This document shows positions 8,859 to 17,073 of a stretch of DNA of 32,142 nt, piece after piece (the stretch's first letter is position 1; the number at the start of each line of letters is the position of its first letter). The position numbers and the translations under genes are program-made. Source of the DNA: Microcaldota archaeon (GTDB lineage Archaea; Micrarchaeota; Micrarchaeia; Micrarchaeales; CABMGC01); contig JAJZJB010000007.1 of the NCBI GenBank assembly GCA_021810375.1, positions 1-32,142 of the forward strand. Reading direction: 5' to 3'. Under the pieces are notes generated by a model. The model was not told the origin of the DNA and ran no database searches. It saw nothing but the letters and a program-made list of their open reading frames with translations.

Positions 8859-8959
8859 CGGGTCCGGCGGGATTTTCATGCCATGCTCTACTTGGCAATT
8901 TGAACCCGCGACCGTCACCTTAGGACGGTGCTGCTCTATCCAAGCTGAGCTACGGACCC
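8859..8959 (-). tRNA. tRNA-Arg(CCT) with a 26-nt intron in the T-loop
   Basis: Acceptor GGGTCCG/CGGACCC, D-arm GCTC..GAGC, anticodon stem-loop GCACC-GTCCTAA-GGTGA, T-stem GCGGG/CCCGC. Removing nt 8873-8898 gives the standard GCGGG-TTCAAAT-CCCGC T-arm and a 75-nt tRNA. Confidence 0.9.
8873..8898 (-). other. tRNA intron (T-loop, between positions 59 and 60)
   Basis: Folds as gcggg-ttca-[aat]-tgcca-agtagagca-tggca-tgaa-[aat]-cccgc: two 3-nt bulges separated by a 4-bp helix (canonical BHB). Cutting after the second nt of each bulge restores the T-loop TTCAAAT. Confidence 0.85.
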
Positions 8960-9014
8960 CTGTTAACCTTGTTGTAGTGCATATAAATATAATAATGCAC
9001 TTTCCCCGTTCCTG

Positions 9015-10136
9015 TCACGCAAACGAATTGGCATTCCTTGCAGTCTCCACGATCAGCGTCTTAAGCGCCTCGAGTTCCTGAAATGTTATGGTTTCGCTTA
9101 GCGAATGAGGCATGCTGCCCCCTCTTGACATACCAAGGATTGCGAAGCCCTTGTGCTTGAGTATATTTGATTCAGTAGTTGCCCTTACCGTAGACATGGA
9201 AAACTTCAGTCCTGAGGAAGTTGCAGCTGCCTTGGCCAATGCGGCTATCTGCGTGTCTCTTCCAGTAGAGAACGGAGGCGCACCTTCCTTTACCTTCTTG
9301 GTAAATTTGTATGTGCACTTAGTCTTCTTGCAGACAGACTTCACTACGCCCTCCACTTCGGCAAGCCGCTTATCCATCTTGCTTTTTGTAAATGCCCTTA
9401 CTTCACCGCTTATTGTTGTCTTGCCCGGCACCACATTCACAACAGTACCGCCCCTGATCCTGCCGATATTAAGCGTTGAACCATCCCTGGCCTTGCCCAT
9501 GGCAAGCCTTGAGATTATCAGGCTTGCGGTCATTATGGCATTTATGCCTTTTTGCGGGGCGTATCCGGCATGTACTTCCTTGCCGTATATCTCTATATTG
9601 AAAGGTATCTGGCCAAGAGCCTGGTTGATAAATGTGCCGGCCTTGTCAGACCCGTCGAGCACGAAGATAAATTTTGTACTGTGATCCGGGGTTATGTAAT
9701 TAGCCCCCATCCTGCCGTTCTCTTCTCTTGTAGAGAAGACCATCGTGACCGTAGGCCTGTTCTTCATCTGCTTTATTTCCTTCGCCGCAGCAATCAGACA
9801 TGCAACAGCACCTTTGTTGTCTACTCCAAGGATAGTTGTGCCATCGCTTGTTATGCTGCCATGCCTTACTACCGGCTTTATCCGCTCTTTTCCTGTTTCC
9901 ACGGTATCGATGTGGGCTATGAACATTATGTGCGTCTTTCCTCCAGGTATTGTGGCTATGAGGTTGCCGCAGTTGCTGTTGTTCTTCCTTCCGGAATCAT
10001 CAAATCTGGAGGTTACTCCTGTCTTGTCAAGCCTGCCTTTTATGTATCTTGCCACCTCAAGCTCGAACCCGCTCGGAGAGGGTATCTCTACCAGGCTGAC
10101 GAATAGATCAGCAATGCTGTTGCTCAATCGTGACAC
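9015..10136 (-). CDS. M20 family metallopeptidase (PepT/tripeptide aminopeptidase-like)
   Basis: IPSPSGFELEVARYI, IMFIAHIDTVETG, LGVDNKGAVACLIAA, VMVFSTREENGRMGAN, FVLDGSD, GKEVHAGYAPQKGINAI dimerisation-domain motif. Confidence 0.85.
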   Translation of the reverse strand: MSRLSNSIADLFVSLVEIPSPSGFELEVARYIKGRLDKTGVTSRFDDSGRKNNSNCGNLIATIPGGKTHIMFIAHIDTVETGKERIKPVVRHGSITSDGTTILGVDNKGAVACLIAAAKEIKQMKNRPTVTMVFSTREENGRMGANYITPDHSTKFIFVLDGSDKAGTFINQALGQIPFNIEIYGKEVHAGYAPQKGINAIMTASLIISRLAMGKARDGSTLNIGRIRGGTVVNVVPGKTTISGEVRAFTKSKMDKRLAEVEGVVKSVCKKTKCTYKFTKKVKEGAPPFSTGRDTQIAALAKAAATSSGLKFSMSTVRATTESNILKHKGFAILGMSRGGSMPHSLSETITFQELEALKTLIVETARNANSFA

Positions 10137-10140
10137 CTAC

Positions 10141-10659
10141 TCACTTTCTCACTGAAGGTTTAAGATTTATCGCATATACCTTGTACTCCGTTGTAGGGTC
10201 AAGTTCCATTACTGCAGGAGGGAGTTTGCCAACCTCTTCCTTTGTCAACTCCCTGAGCCCCAGGCCGAGAAGGATCGATGTCCCGTTGCTGTTAGCGTTC
10301 TTTACAGCTATGAAAGTAAGAGCCTCGCCATCCCAATGGTCCGTGTTTGATGTCAACTCTTCGAATAGCGCACCTTTCAGGTAATATCCGAGGTTGTTTT
10401 TCCGATGCTCAGGGGTAACGTAGTGCGATCTTCCCTCAATCAGGCCTGGCTGCCATACCGAAGCACCCTGATACCCTATTATCTGACCCTCGAACTCTGC
10501 GATGAATGAATGGCCATTAGCGGTCCACTGTGCTAGCGTTTCTTTGCTCACAGGCAGTACCGCACCGTTCTTCTCCTGCCGGAGCAACGCTGCAATGGCT
10601 GGTATGTCGTCATTTGTAGCCTTTCTTATAACATAGCCTTTTAACATCATTGGATTCAC
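10141..10659 (-). CDS. GNAT-like N-acetyltransferase
   Basis: YVIRKATNDDIPAIAALLRQEKNG...SFIAEFEGQIIGYQGAS...SHYVTPEHRKNNLGYYLKGALFEEL pattern. Confidence 0.7.
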   Translation of the reverse strand: MNPMMLKGYVIRKATNDDIPAIAALLRQEKNGAVLPVSKETLAQWTANGHSFIAEFEGQIIGYQGASVWQPGLIEGRSHYVTPEHRKNNLGYYLKGALFEELTSNTDHWDGEALTFIAVKNANSNGTSILLGLGLRELTKEEVGKLPPAVMELDPTTEYKVYAINLKPSVRK

Positions 10660-10934
10660 TTTTCGCAGCCGTAGCCGATATACGGATCGATAAGGGTTCC
10701 GTCCCTTGCGGCCTTGAGCAGGTCTTTTATCTCTTCATGCCCTTGAGCTACAACTTCGTGGCTTGGGCTACTGTAGCCCACCACTTCCCCGTTCTTTACC
10801 GCAAGTAGCCGTGGACCGGGGCGGGAGAAATCTGCTTTTGCAGCGCAAGGATCTATGCGCAACAGTGATGCTATCTGATCAAGATCCCTGATGCTTGCCG
10901 TGTTTATCGAAACGTCTCGTGGTAGAAATTTCAT
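10656..10934 (-). CDS. short GNAT N-terminal-half-like protein, about 92 aa
   Basis: SINTASIRDLDQIASLLR...GPRLLAVKNGEVVGYSS resembles the first half of a GNAT fold. Stop overlaps the next start by 4 nt. ATG at 10934 preferred over the ORF-track start at 11117. Confidence 0.5.
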   Translation of the reverse strand: MKFLPRDVSINTASIRDLDQIASLLRIDPCAAKADFSRPGPRLLAVKNGEVVGYSSPSHEVVAQGHEEIKDLLKAARDGTLIDPYIGYGCEK

Positions 10935-11031
10935 ATACTTACCTTCACATCTATTTTGAGAAAAGTTGTTTATTAATTTTATGTCGTATTTGTTATAAAT
11001 TAGGCCTATACTGTTCCATATGAGACAGTTG

Positions 11032-11049
11032 AATCCAGTCGACTGGATT
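11032..11049. promoter_or_regulatory. 18-bp perfect palindrome AATCCAGTCGACTGGATT, candidate operator
   Basis: Exact inverted symmetry read from the sequence; lies upstream of the 10934 start, with AT-rich TATA-like sequence between them. Confidence 0.45.
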
Positions 11050-11268
11050 TGGCCATTGCATATCAAGTAACATATATCTCTCTTGTCATATATAAAACGA
11101 GGCTGGATTTGCCACAATTTACACTGTTGTTTGTAGATTTGTAGCCTGCCGTCCTTAAGTTATTTAGCGATATCTTAATAGGCATCCCTGGGATTCATCC
11201 CTTGAGTTGCCAATGTGTGGATGCAGTCCGTGGCGTATGGATCACTTGTAATTGCAGCGCTGCACCTT

Positions 11269-11874
11269 TTACCCCTGCCTATGTGCAGCTGCAAGCACGT
11301 ATCCGGCATCCTTGGCTTCCCCATATGCGCCTTTCGTCAGAACATAGGCGTATCTTCCGGAGGGACTCTCCAGCTCAAGGCCCATCCCAAGGACCTCGTC
11401 GAGCGGAACCCAGGCAAACCCCTTTTTGGGAAGCAACCTATATCCTTGGCTCCTCTTATTCTTTATCATTACAACTGTTGCAGAGGGATCTTTCTCGAAT
11501 ATCGCCCTTATTATGCTATCGGACATGTTGCCGTAGACACCCAGGCCCCTGTAGCGAGACTGCACCACAATCGACCTTATTTCAAAGCAATGGCTGGACC
11601 ACCTGATCACTGCTGTGTGTGCGGCTGCCTTATCGCCTTCGCTGTGGTCTCTTGCAATAAAGGAATCTGCACTGCCCGAACGGATCCAACCGGCTACATG
11701 CTCGTACGTAACGGCATTGACCGCACCGGATGCTTCATGTTCTTCGTTTACCATCCTGACTATTGCCTTTACGTCGCTAGCACGATGTGCCACTTCTAGC
11801 CCGATGTCATAGCATGCTCCGCGCATGCGCGGAAACTTTGGCTCTATCAGTGCGATCCTGCCTGTCATAGCCAT
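11269..11874 (-). CDS. GNAT-like N-acetyltransferase
   Basis: HRASDVKAIVRMVNEEH...FEIRSIVVQSRYRGLGVYGNMSDSIIRAIFE: acetyl-CoA-binding-like (R/Q-x-x-G-x-G/V) motif. Confidence 0.7.
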   Translation of the reverse strand: MAMTGRIALIEPKFPRMRGACYDIGLEVAHRASDVKAIVRMVNEEHEASGAVNAVTYEHVAGWIRSGSADSFIARDHSEGDKAAAHTAVIRWSSHCFEIRSIVVQSRYRGLGVYGNMSDSIIRAIFEKDPSATVVMIKNKRSQGYRLLPKKGFAWVPLDEVLGMGLELESPSGRYAYVLTKGAYGEAKDAGYVLAAAHRQG

Positions 11875-11875
11875 C

Positions 11876-12139
11876 TTATCTTATGTAAGAAGGAATCTCG
11901 GATGGATCGTATGCCTTGCCTGTGTCCGGTGCATTGTTGGCAGCATCGGGCTTGGCAAAGCGTATTACCATCGTATTCCTCTTGTTCTTAGGAAACTGGA
12001 ATGTCAGCACCGGATTGTGCTCCTCTATGAACTTGCTGAGTTCCTCCGCCGTTTCCGGGTCGTCGAAGTCTACAGGGAGTTCTATCTTTCCATCCTCCTC
12101 CAGGCTTAGACTCTCCTTTGCGTTTTTCTTCGCAGGCAT
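11876..12139 (-). CDS. hypothetical protein, 87 aa
   Basis: Compact ORF abutting the GNAT gene on the same strand; charged, no recognised domain. Confidence 0.5.
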   Translation of the reverse strand: MPAKKNAKESLSLEEDGKIELPVDFDDPETAEELSKFIEEHNPVLTFQFPKNKRNTMVIRFAKPDAANNAPDTGKAYDPSEIPSYIR

Positions 12140-12241
12140 ATTTTCACCTTATTGTCCCTTAGATAGATTATGCCAGATGTCATATATTAAGAATGCGGCA
12201 AGAATGATACAATATGAGCTCTCTATGTTTCATATGATACA

Positions 12242-12250
12242 TTTATATAT
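12242..12250 (+). promoter_or_regulatory. TATA box for the ACT-domain gene
   Basis: tttatatat 21-29 nt upstream of ATG 12271; consistent with a leaderless transcript. Confidence 0.5.
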
Positions 12251-12270
12251 TTTGCATAAGTGTGATTATC

Positions 12271-12864
12271 ATGAGCATCTCAGATACGGTTAGGGTATAC
12301 CTGAAAAACAAGCCATATACGCAGGAGGCCCTGGAATATGGAATTGTGAACTTCAGCGCCCTCGCAAGGCTGATACAAAAGGAGTTGGGAATAAAGAACT
12401 ACCAGGCGATCAAGGCAGCGATAAGGAGATACGCGGAGCACATGGAATCGGTCAAGGGCAGCATCGAGAACCGGGCGCTACGTGTGCTGAAGGAGAACAG
12501 GATCGCACTGCTCGACGGCGTACATGTAATTGTGTCAAGCGAGGAATTGGGCATTAATAACGACGCAAAGGTAAAGATAGACGAGTATTACGTATACCTC
12601 ACGAGGAAGGACGTGCTAAAAGGGCTTGGCAAGAAAGCAAGGTCCAGCATAGTAAAGGTCAATGACAATTGCTCCACTTTAGTGATATATTCTGGCGAGA
12701 ACCTTGAGAGCGGGTCTGGAGTAGTAGCTTTCCTCACCTCCCTGCTCGCCGAGCAGAACATAAACGTGGTGGAACTGATATCATGTTACACTGAAACGAT
12801 AATAGTAGTAAACAAGGAAGACGCCTTGAGAAGCTACGAACTACTCTCAGGGATAGTAAGATAA
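12271..12864 (+). CDS. ACT-domain-containing protein with N-terminal HTH-like region
   Basis: C-terminus VAFLTSLLAEQNINVVELISCYTETIIVVNKEDALRSYELL is ACT-like; N-terminus YTQEALEYGIVNFSALARLIQKELGIKNYQAIKAAIRRY is helix-turn-helix-like. Confidence 0.7.
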   Translation: MSISDTVRVYLKNKPYTQEALEYGIVNFSALARLIQKELGIKNYQAIKAAIRRYAEHMESVKGSIENRALRVLKENRIALLDGVHVIVSSEELGINNDAKVKIDEYYVYLTRKDVLKGLGKKARSSIVKVNDNCSTLVIYSGENLESGSGVVAFLTSLLAEQNINVVELISCYTETIIVVNKEDALRSYELLSGIVR

Positions 12865-12911
12865 TCAATGAAATGCTGCAACATCTTTATGTGCAGTTGC
12901 AAAGGTTTTGC

Positions 12912-14819
12912 TTACATCGAGTCTACAGTGCCTATTCCCAGGAGCAGGAGCATGTTCTTTGTAACCTGCATTGTTGCAGCCACAAGCGAGAGCCGCAAGT
13001 TCTTCGCGCTGCCTCCTTTTATTACAGGCATTTTTTCGTAAAACCTGCTGAATAGCGTCGCAAGATCCAGCAGATAGTCTGTAATCACGTTAGGGCGGTA
13101 TTCGCTCCCCGCCTTCTCGACTATATCTTGGGCTTCACCCAGAAGCTTTGCAAGGTCGAAGTCAGCTTCTCTTTGCATCTGCTTGTAGTCCGAGTCCTTT
13201 AGTTCCGTAGGGATGTAGGCCGCACGTTCCAGTATCCTTTTTGACCTTGCATAAGTGTACATGCAGTATGGCGCGCTGTTACTCTCGAAGCTGAGCGCCC
13301 TTTCCCACGAGAAAGTGACCTGTTTCTCTGGCGCTATTCTCAGGAATTCGAACTTTATTGCCCCCAATGCTACTGCATTGGCTATTTCGCTGGACTTCCG
13401 CTTGTCCTCAATCTTCTCGCTCTTCTCTACTATCTCAAGGGCTTTTTTCCTTACCTCGGTGAGCAGCGAGTCTGCGGTATAGCTCCTCCCTTCACCTCCG
13501 ATCCATCCGCCTTTTCTCCCGCTAAGCGAGCCGCCTTCTATGCCGACTTCACCATAGGCAAGGTGCACGATGTTATTCGCAATATCTCCGTATCCTGCCA
13601 TACTGAAAGCGGCCTTGAGTATAAGTTGTGCATAACTCTGCTTCGTCCCTATTATGTTGACTATCATGTCGGCCTTGCCGAACAGCGCTGCTACGCCGCT
13701 GGCAGATGTAGTGTATAGTGCCTTTCCGTTGGGCTGCTTCTCTATGAACGGTTCGTATGCAAACGGATCAGCTATCAACCCAAACTTCCACATGTGGAAC
13801 GCTATGTCCTTTGCCACGTATGTTGCTGTGCCGTTGCTCCTCACAAGCACCTTCGTCTCCTCTGCGGGGTTCTCGAACTCCTTGGCAAATCTCTTTGCTT
13901 TCTCTAGAGGCAGTGTTATGCAGTTAGCATACTTGCCTTCTACGGGCTTTTCCAGCATTCCCTTGGAATCCATTATACTTAGTGCCTTCTCAAGCAGCTT
14001 TCCCGACACAATATCGCTTTCCCATACCAGCAGGTCATGCGAGATTCCGTAGCTGGCATTGGTCTCGTATTGCGCTCGCACGCATTTACCCGCCAGATTC
14101 CTGGCCTCTGCTGATTCGGGGCTCGACGGGCTCTCCATCTTCTCGTTTAGCAGTTTAATCTCGTTGGCAATGCTCTTGTCATCTTCCATCTTCTTGTTGA
14201 CTAGAACATATTGCTCTCCGAGCCATTGGTCAAATTTGCCCTCAGGTGCATTGCCCAGATGTTTCACGCCCCATAGTGACTCGGCAACCTGCAGGCCAAG
14301 ATCATCAATGTAGTCTATTCTTTCCACGTTGCATGCATTTGCCGCAAGTATGTTAGATATAGCATCGCCAAGCAATGCATTCCTGAGATGGCCTATGTGC
14401 CAGGGCTTGTTTGGATTGACGCTGGGCCCTTCAACTATTACCTTCTTGCCTTGCCCTGCCTGGGTGAGGCCGTAGAATTCCTTGCGCTCATTTATGGCAG
14501 AAATTACGAGCCTTGCGTATTCCAATTCATTTAGCTTTGCGTTTACATAGCCAGCAGTCTCGCCGATATGGGATATTAGGCCTGAGGGTACAGCCATAGA
14601 TGCTATGGCCTTAGATATTTCCAGCGGTGACTTCTTCAAGCGCTTTGCGAGGCTGAACGAGATTGCAGAGCTGAGGTCCCCGAACCCGGGCTTGGCCTTC
14701 GATATGGAAAGTGCAAGCTGATCATCAGTAACAACATCCTGCGGATACGCAGCTTTGACAGCAGAGGCTAGTGCCTTGATGAATTCGTCCTTTGCTTGCT
14801 TGTTTGGGCTTATCGACAT
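12912..14819 (-). CDS. argS: arginine--tRNA ligase
   Basis: VEGPSVNPNKPWHIGHLRNALLGDAISNIL (class I HIGH region), YIDDLGLQVAE, C-terminal DALR anticodon-binding domain with ...RLSLVAATMQVTKNMLLLLGI. Start at the internal Met MSISPNKQ. Confidence 0.93.
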   Translation of the reverse strand: MSISPNKQAKDEFIKALASAVKAAYPQDVVTDDQLALSISKAKPGFGDLSSAISFSLAKRLKKSPLEISKAIASMAVPSGLISHIGETAGYVNAKLNELEYARLVISAINERKEFYGLTQAGQGKKVIVEGPSVNPNKPWHIGHLRNALLGDAISNILAANACNVERIDYIDDLGLQVAESLWGVKHLGNAPEGKFDQWLGEQYVLVNKKMEDDKSIANEIKLLNEKMESPSSPESAEARNLAGKCVRAQYETNASYGISHDLLVWESDIVSGKLLEKALSIMDSKGMLEKPVEGKYANCITLPLEKAKRFAKEFENPAEETKVLVRSNGTATYVAKDIAFHMWKFGLIADPFAYEPFIEKQPNGKALYTTSASGVAALFGKADMIVNIIGTKQSYAQLILKAAFSMAGYGDIANNIVHLAYGEVGIEGGSLSGRKGGWIGGEGRSYTADSLLTEVRKKALEIVEKSEKIEDKRKSSEIANAVALGAIKFEFLRIAPEKQVTFSWERALSFESNSAPYCMYTYARSKRILERAAYIPTELKDSDYKQMQREADFDLAKLLGEAQDIVEKAGSEYRPNVITDYLLDLATLFSRFYEKMPVIKGGSAKNLRLSLVAATMQVTKNMLLLLGIGTVDSM

Positions 14820-14823
14820 GCAT

Positions 14824-16077
14824 TCATCCTTTTTTAAGATAGGAACCAAGAGCCTTGGCGAGCTTTCTGCCCGATCCTGGAATTGCGTATATCCTTGCGT
14901 CGTGGAGGGTCTTGCTGCCTATCATGTTCAGGACAAGCCCGCTACTCTCTGTTATTGGCTTGAGCTTGCCCTTGTTCCTTATATACACATTTGTCTGTTC
15001 GTCTATCAGGCTTAACGGACGCAGCGACACCACGAATATGTCCTCGGGTTTCATTCCTGCCATATCTGCTAGCCGGGACCTTTCCGATTCACTAGTTTCA
15101 AGGCGCTTTATTTTCTCCGCTCCCTCAGGCACAATGCCCTTCTGGGCAGGCTGCGGGTTTATATATACGCATTCCAGAGGCTCCCTTGCAAGGAAGAGTT
15201 TTATCAGGCTCTTCGTGAACCTGCCGGTTCCGGATTCAAGGTACTTGTGCATCGAAGCAAAAAGCATATCGTCAGTATAATTTGTTATTGAATATTCGTC
15301 CTCCTCATTGGCAAGATCCTTAGGGCTGGTCATGTACCCTTCCATAACCATGTTCTCATAGATACGCTCAACCATCAGGTTGAATGAGGTCACGGTCTTG
15401 TGATGGTACACTGCCCGGTACATGTGATACCTTCCTATGAGGAAATCCTCGGCAGAGATCTCGTCCTTCTCGAAGACTATGCCGCTCTTTACATATGACA
15501 TTGTACGGACTAATCGCTGTATGCTTACACGTCCGTACGGCACCCCGCAATGATAGGAATCCCGTATTAGATAATCGGACTTGTCTGCGTCAAGTGCAGA
15601 AGATATGAGAGGGCTTGCATATCCCTTGCCACCGGAAAAGAGATCCGATATTTCATCTGCCCTGTACGTATCCAGCTTGTCAGACAGGAATTTTTTAAGC
15701 AGGTACCTGCCGAATTCCTCGTGTGACATGCCTCCGAGCCTTTTAACCGCCTTTTCCAGGGTATGCGAGTATGGATAATGGCCTATATCGTGCAATAGCG
15801 CTGCTATGCGCAGTTTCTCCATGTCTGTTTCCCTCTCGTGCTTCTCCCTAGACCTTTTCAACGCGTGTAGAAACTGGCTCATCATGTGCATTGTGCCTAT
15901 GCAATGAGCAAACCTTGTATGGGTCGCGCCTGGATAGACAAGGTTTGCCGCTCCAAGCTGCCGTATCTGGTGGAGTCGCTGGAAAGTGGGAGTATCTATA
16001 AGTCGAAGCTCTTGCTCCGAAACATTGACATTGCCATATATGCTGTCGTTTATCCTTTTTGCCGCATCGTGGGCCAT
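14824..16077 (-). CDS. HD-domain phosphohydrolase (SAMHD1/dGTPase-like)
   Basis: FQRLHQIRQLGAANLVYPGATHTRFAHCIGTMH, AALLHDIGHYPYSHTLE, SSALDADKSDYLIRDSYHCGVPYG. Confidence 0.88.
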   Translation of the reverse strand: MAHDAAKRINDSIYGNVNVSEQELRLIDTPTFQRLHQIRQLGAANLVYPGATHTRFAHCIGTMHMMSQFLHALKRSREKHERETDMEKLRIAALLHDIGHYPYSHTLEKAVKRLGGMSHEEFGRYLLKKFLSDKLDTYRADEISDLFSGGKGYASPLISSALDADKSDYLIRDSYHCGVPYGRVSIQRLVRTMSYVKSGIVFEKDEISAEDFLIGRYHMYRAVYHHKTVTSFNLMVERIYENMVMEGYMTSPKDLANEEDEYSITNYTDDMLFASMHKYLESGTGRFTKSLIKLFLAREPLECVYINPQPAQKGIVPEGAEKIKRLETSESERSRLADMAGMKPEDIFVVSLRPLSLIDEQTNVYIRNKGKLKPITESSGLVLNMIGSKTLHDARIYAIPGSGRKLAKALGSYLKKG

Positions 16078-16082
16078 GAATA

Positions 16083-16988
16083 TTACCTTGCCGTTACATC
16101 AAATCGCTTAAGCGCTGATGGTATGCTTTCTACTACATCAGTCGAGATTATATGGTTTCCCATCTTCCTGGCAAGGAAGTCACCGATGGCCGAATGGAGA
16201 TGCGCCCCTGCTACTGCTGCTTCGAACGTGTCTGCGCCGGTGGCGGCATATCCGCCGATTATCCCGGAGAGCACGTCACCCGTACCCATCGTTGCCAGAG
16301 CAGGTGTCTTTGCACGGTTCACCTTTATGCGCTTTCCGTCGGTTATCACGGTCTCGTGCCCCTTGAGCAATACTACTGCACCAAGGGATCTTGAGAGCCG
16401 TACGGCGGCAGAGATCCGCCCGTCAATCGTTCTGCCGGACACATCCGTACCGTAAAGGAGCTTGAATTCGCTGTCCTGAGGAGTGATTACAGCGTTAAGG
16501 TTCATCCTTTCCTTAACATACGGCACGGATCGCACTGCTCCGGCATCTATCACAATCTTCTTGCTGTGCAATGAACAGAAATCGATGATGCGTGCGGTTT
16601 CCCGCCTCGTCCTCTGGTCAGTGCCTATCCCCATGCCAATCGCTATGGCATCTGATTTATCGATCGCACGCCGTATATTTTCATTGAATACTATGTTCTC
16701 TTTGCCAAGTGCATTTACCACAATGGCTGGAGACTGCATGCGCACTATCGGAGCTACAGTACTAGGTATGTACGCGATGACGTATCCCGCACCCACACGC
16801 AAGGCAGCAATAACATTCTGCGCCGCATTTGCGGCGAGGGCCGGAGCTCCGTGGTAATACTTGCTGCCTGCTATAACTACAAGCACGCCCTTATCTATCT
16901 TGTTCGTGCCGGAACCCTTGGCCTGGGTTGCCCGCCTTATGTCATCGGATCCGGCAAGCATTTCCTTGACGTCATAGTGCATATGCAT
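16083..16988 (-). CDS. nnrD: ADP-dependent (S)-NAD(P)H-hydrate dehydratase
   Basis: VVIAGSKYYHGAPALAANAA, VNALGKEN, IAIGMGIGTD, ALATMGTGDVLSGIIGGYAATGADTFEAAVAGAHLHSAIGD. Confidence 0.85.
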   Translation of the reverse strand: MHMHYDVKEMLAGSDDIRRATQAKGSGTNKIDKGVLVVIAGSKYYHGAPALAANAAQNVIAALRVGAGYVIAYIPSTVAPIVRMQSPAIVVNALGKENIVFNENIRRAIDKSDAIAIGMGIGTDQRTRRETARIIDFCSLHSKKIVIDAGAVRSVPYVKERMNLNAVITPQDSEFKLLYGTDVSGRTIDGRISAAVRLSRSLGAVVLLKGHETVITDGKRIKVNRAKTPALATMGTGDVLSGIIGGYAATGADTFEAAVAGAHLHSAIGDFLARKMGNHIISTDVVESIPSALKRFDVTAR

Positions 16989-17020
16989 CTAGCTCTCTGC
17001 AAACCCTTTTATTAGTTTAC

Positions 17021-17040
17021 ATAGTATAATATCGTACTAT
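17021..17040. promoter_or_regulatory. inverted repeat ATAGTA-N8-TACTAT in a divergent promoter region
   Basis: Read directly; lies between nnrD (minus) and the AbrB-like gene (plus). Confidence 0.4.
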
Positions 17041-17073
17041 CTTCTGCAAACTTAAAAATCAACCGGTAGTCAT

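Noticed and set aside
9112-10106. Plus-strand ORFs of 190 and 184 aa
   Set aside because: Antisense to a clear M20 peptidase; no domain-like features.
10935-11117. N-terminal extension of the 153-aa ORF (MWQIQPRFIYDKRDICYLIC...)
   Set aside because: AT-rich promoter-like sequence with a palindrome; composition unlike coding sequence; GNAT similarity starts after Met at 10934.
11184-11201. Overlapping palindromes ATCCCTGGGATTCATCCC
   Set aside because: Short arms (5 bp) in a convergent or uncertain context; could arise by chance, no linked feature.
11215-11799. 194-aa plus-strand ORF (also 11202..11606)
   Set aside because: Antisense to a recognisable GNAT gene; Cys/His/Tyr-rich translation typical of a shadow frame.
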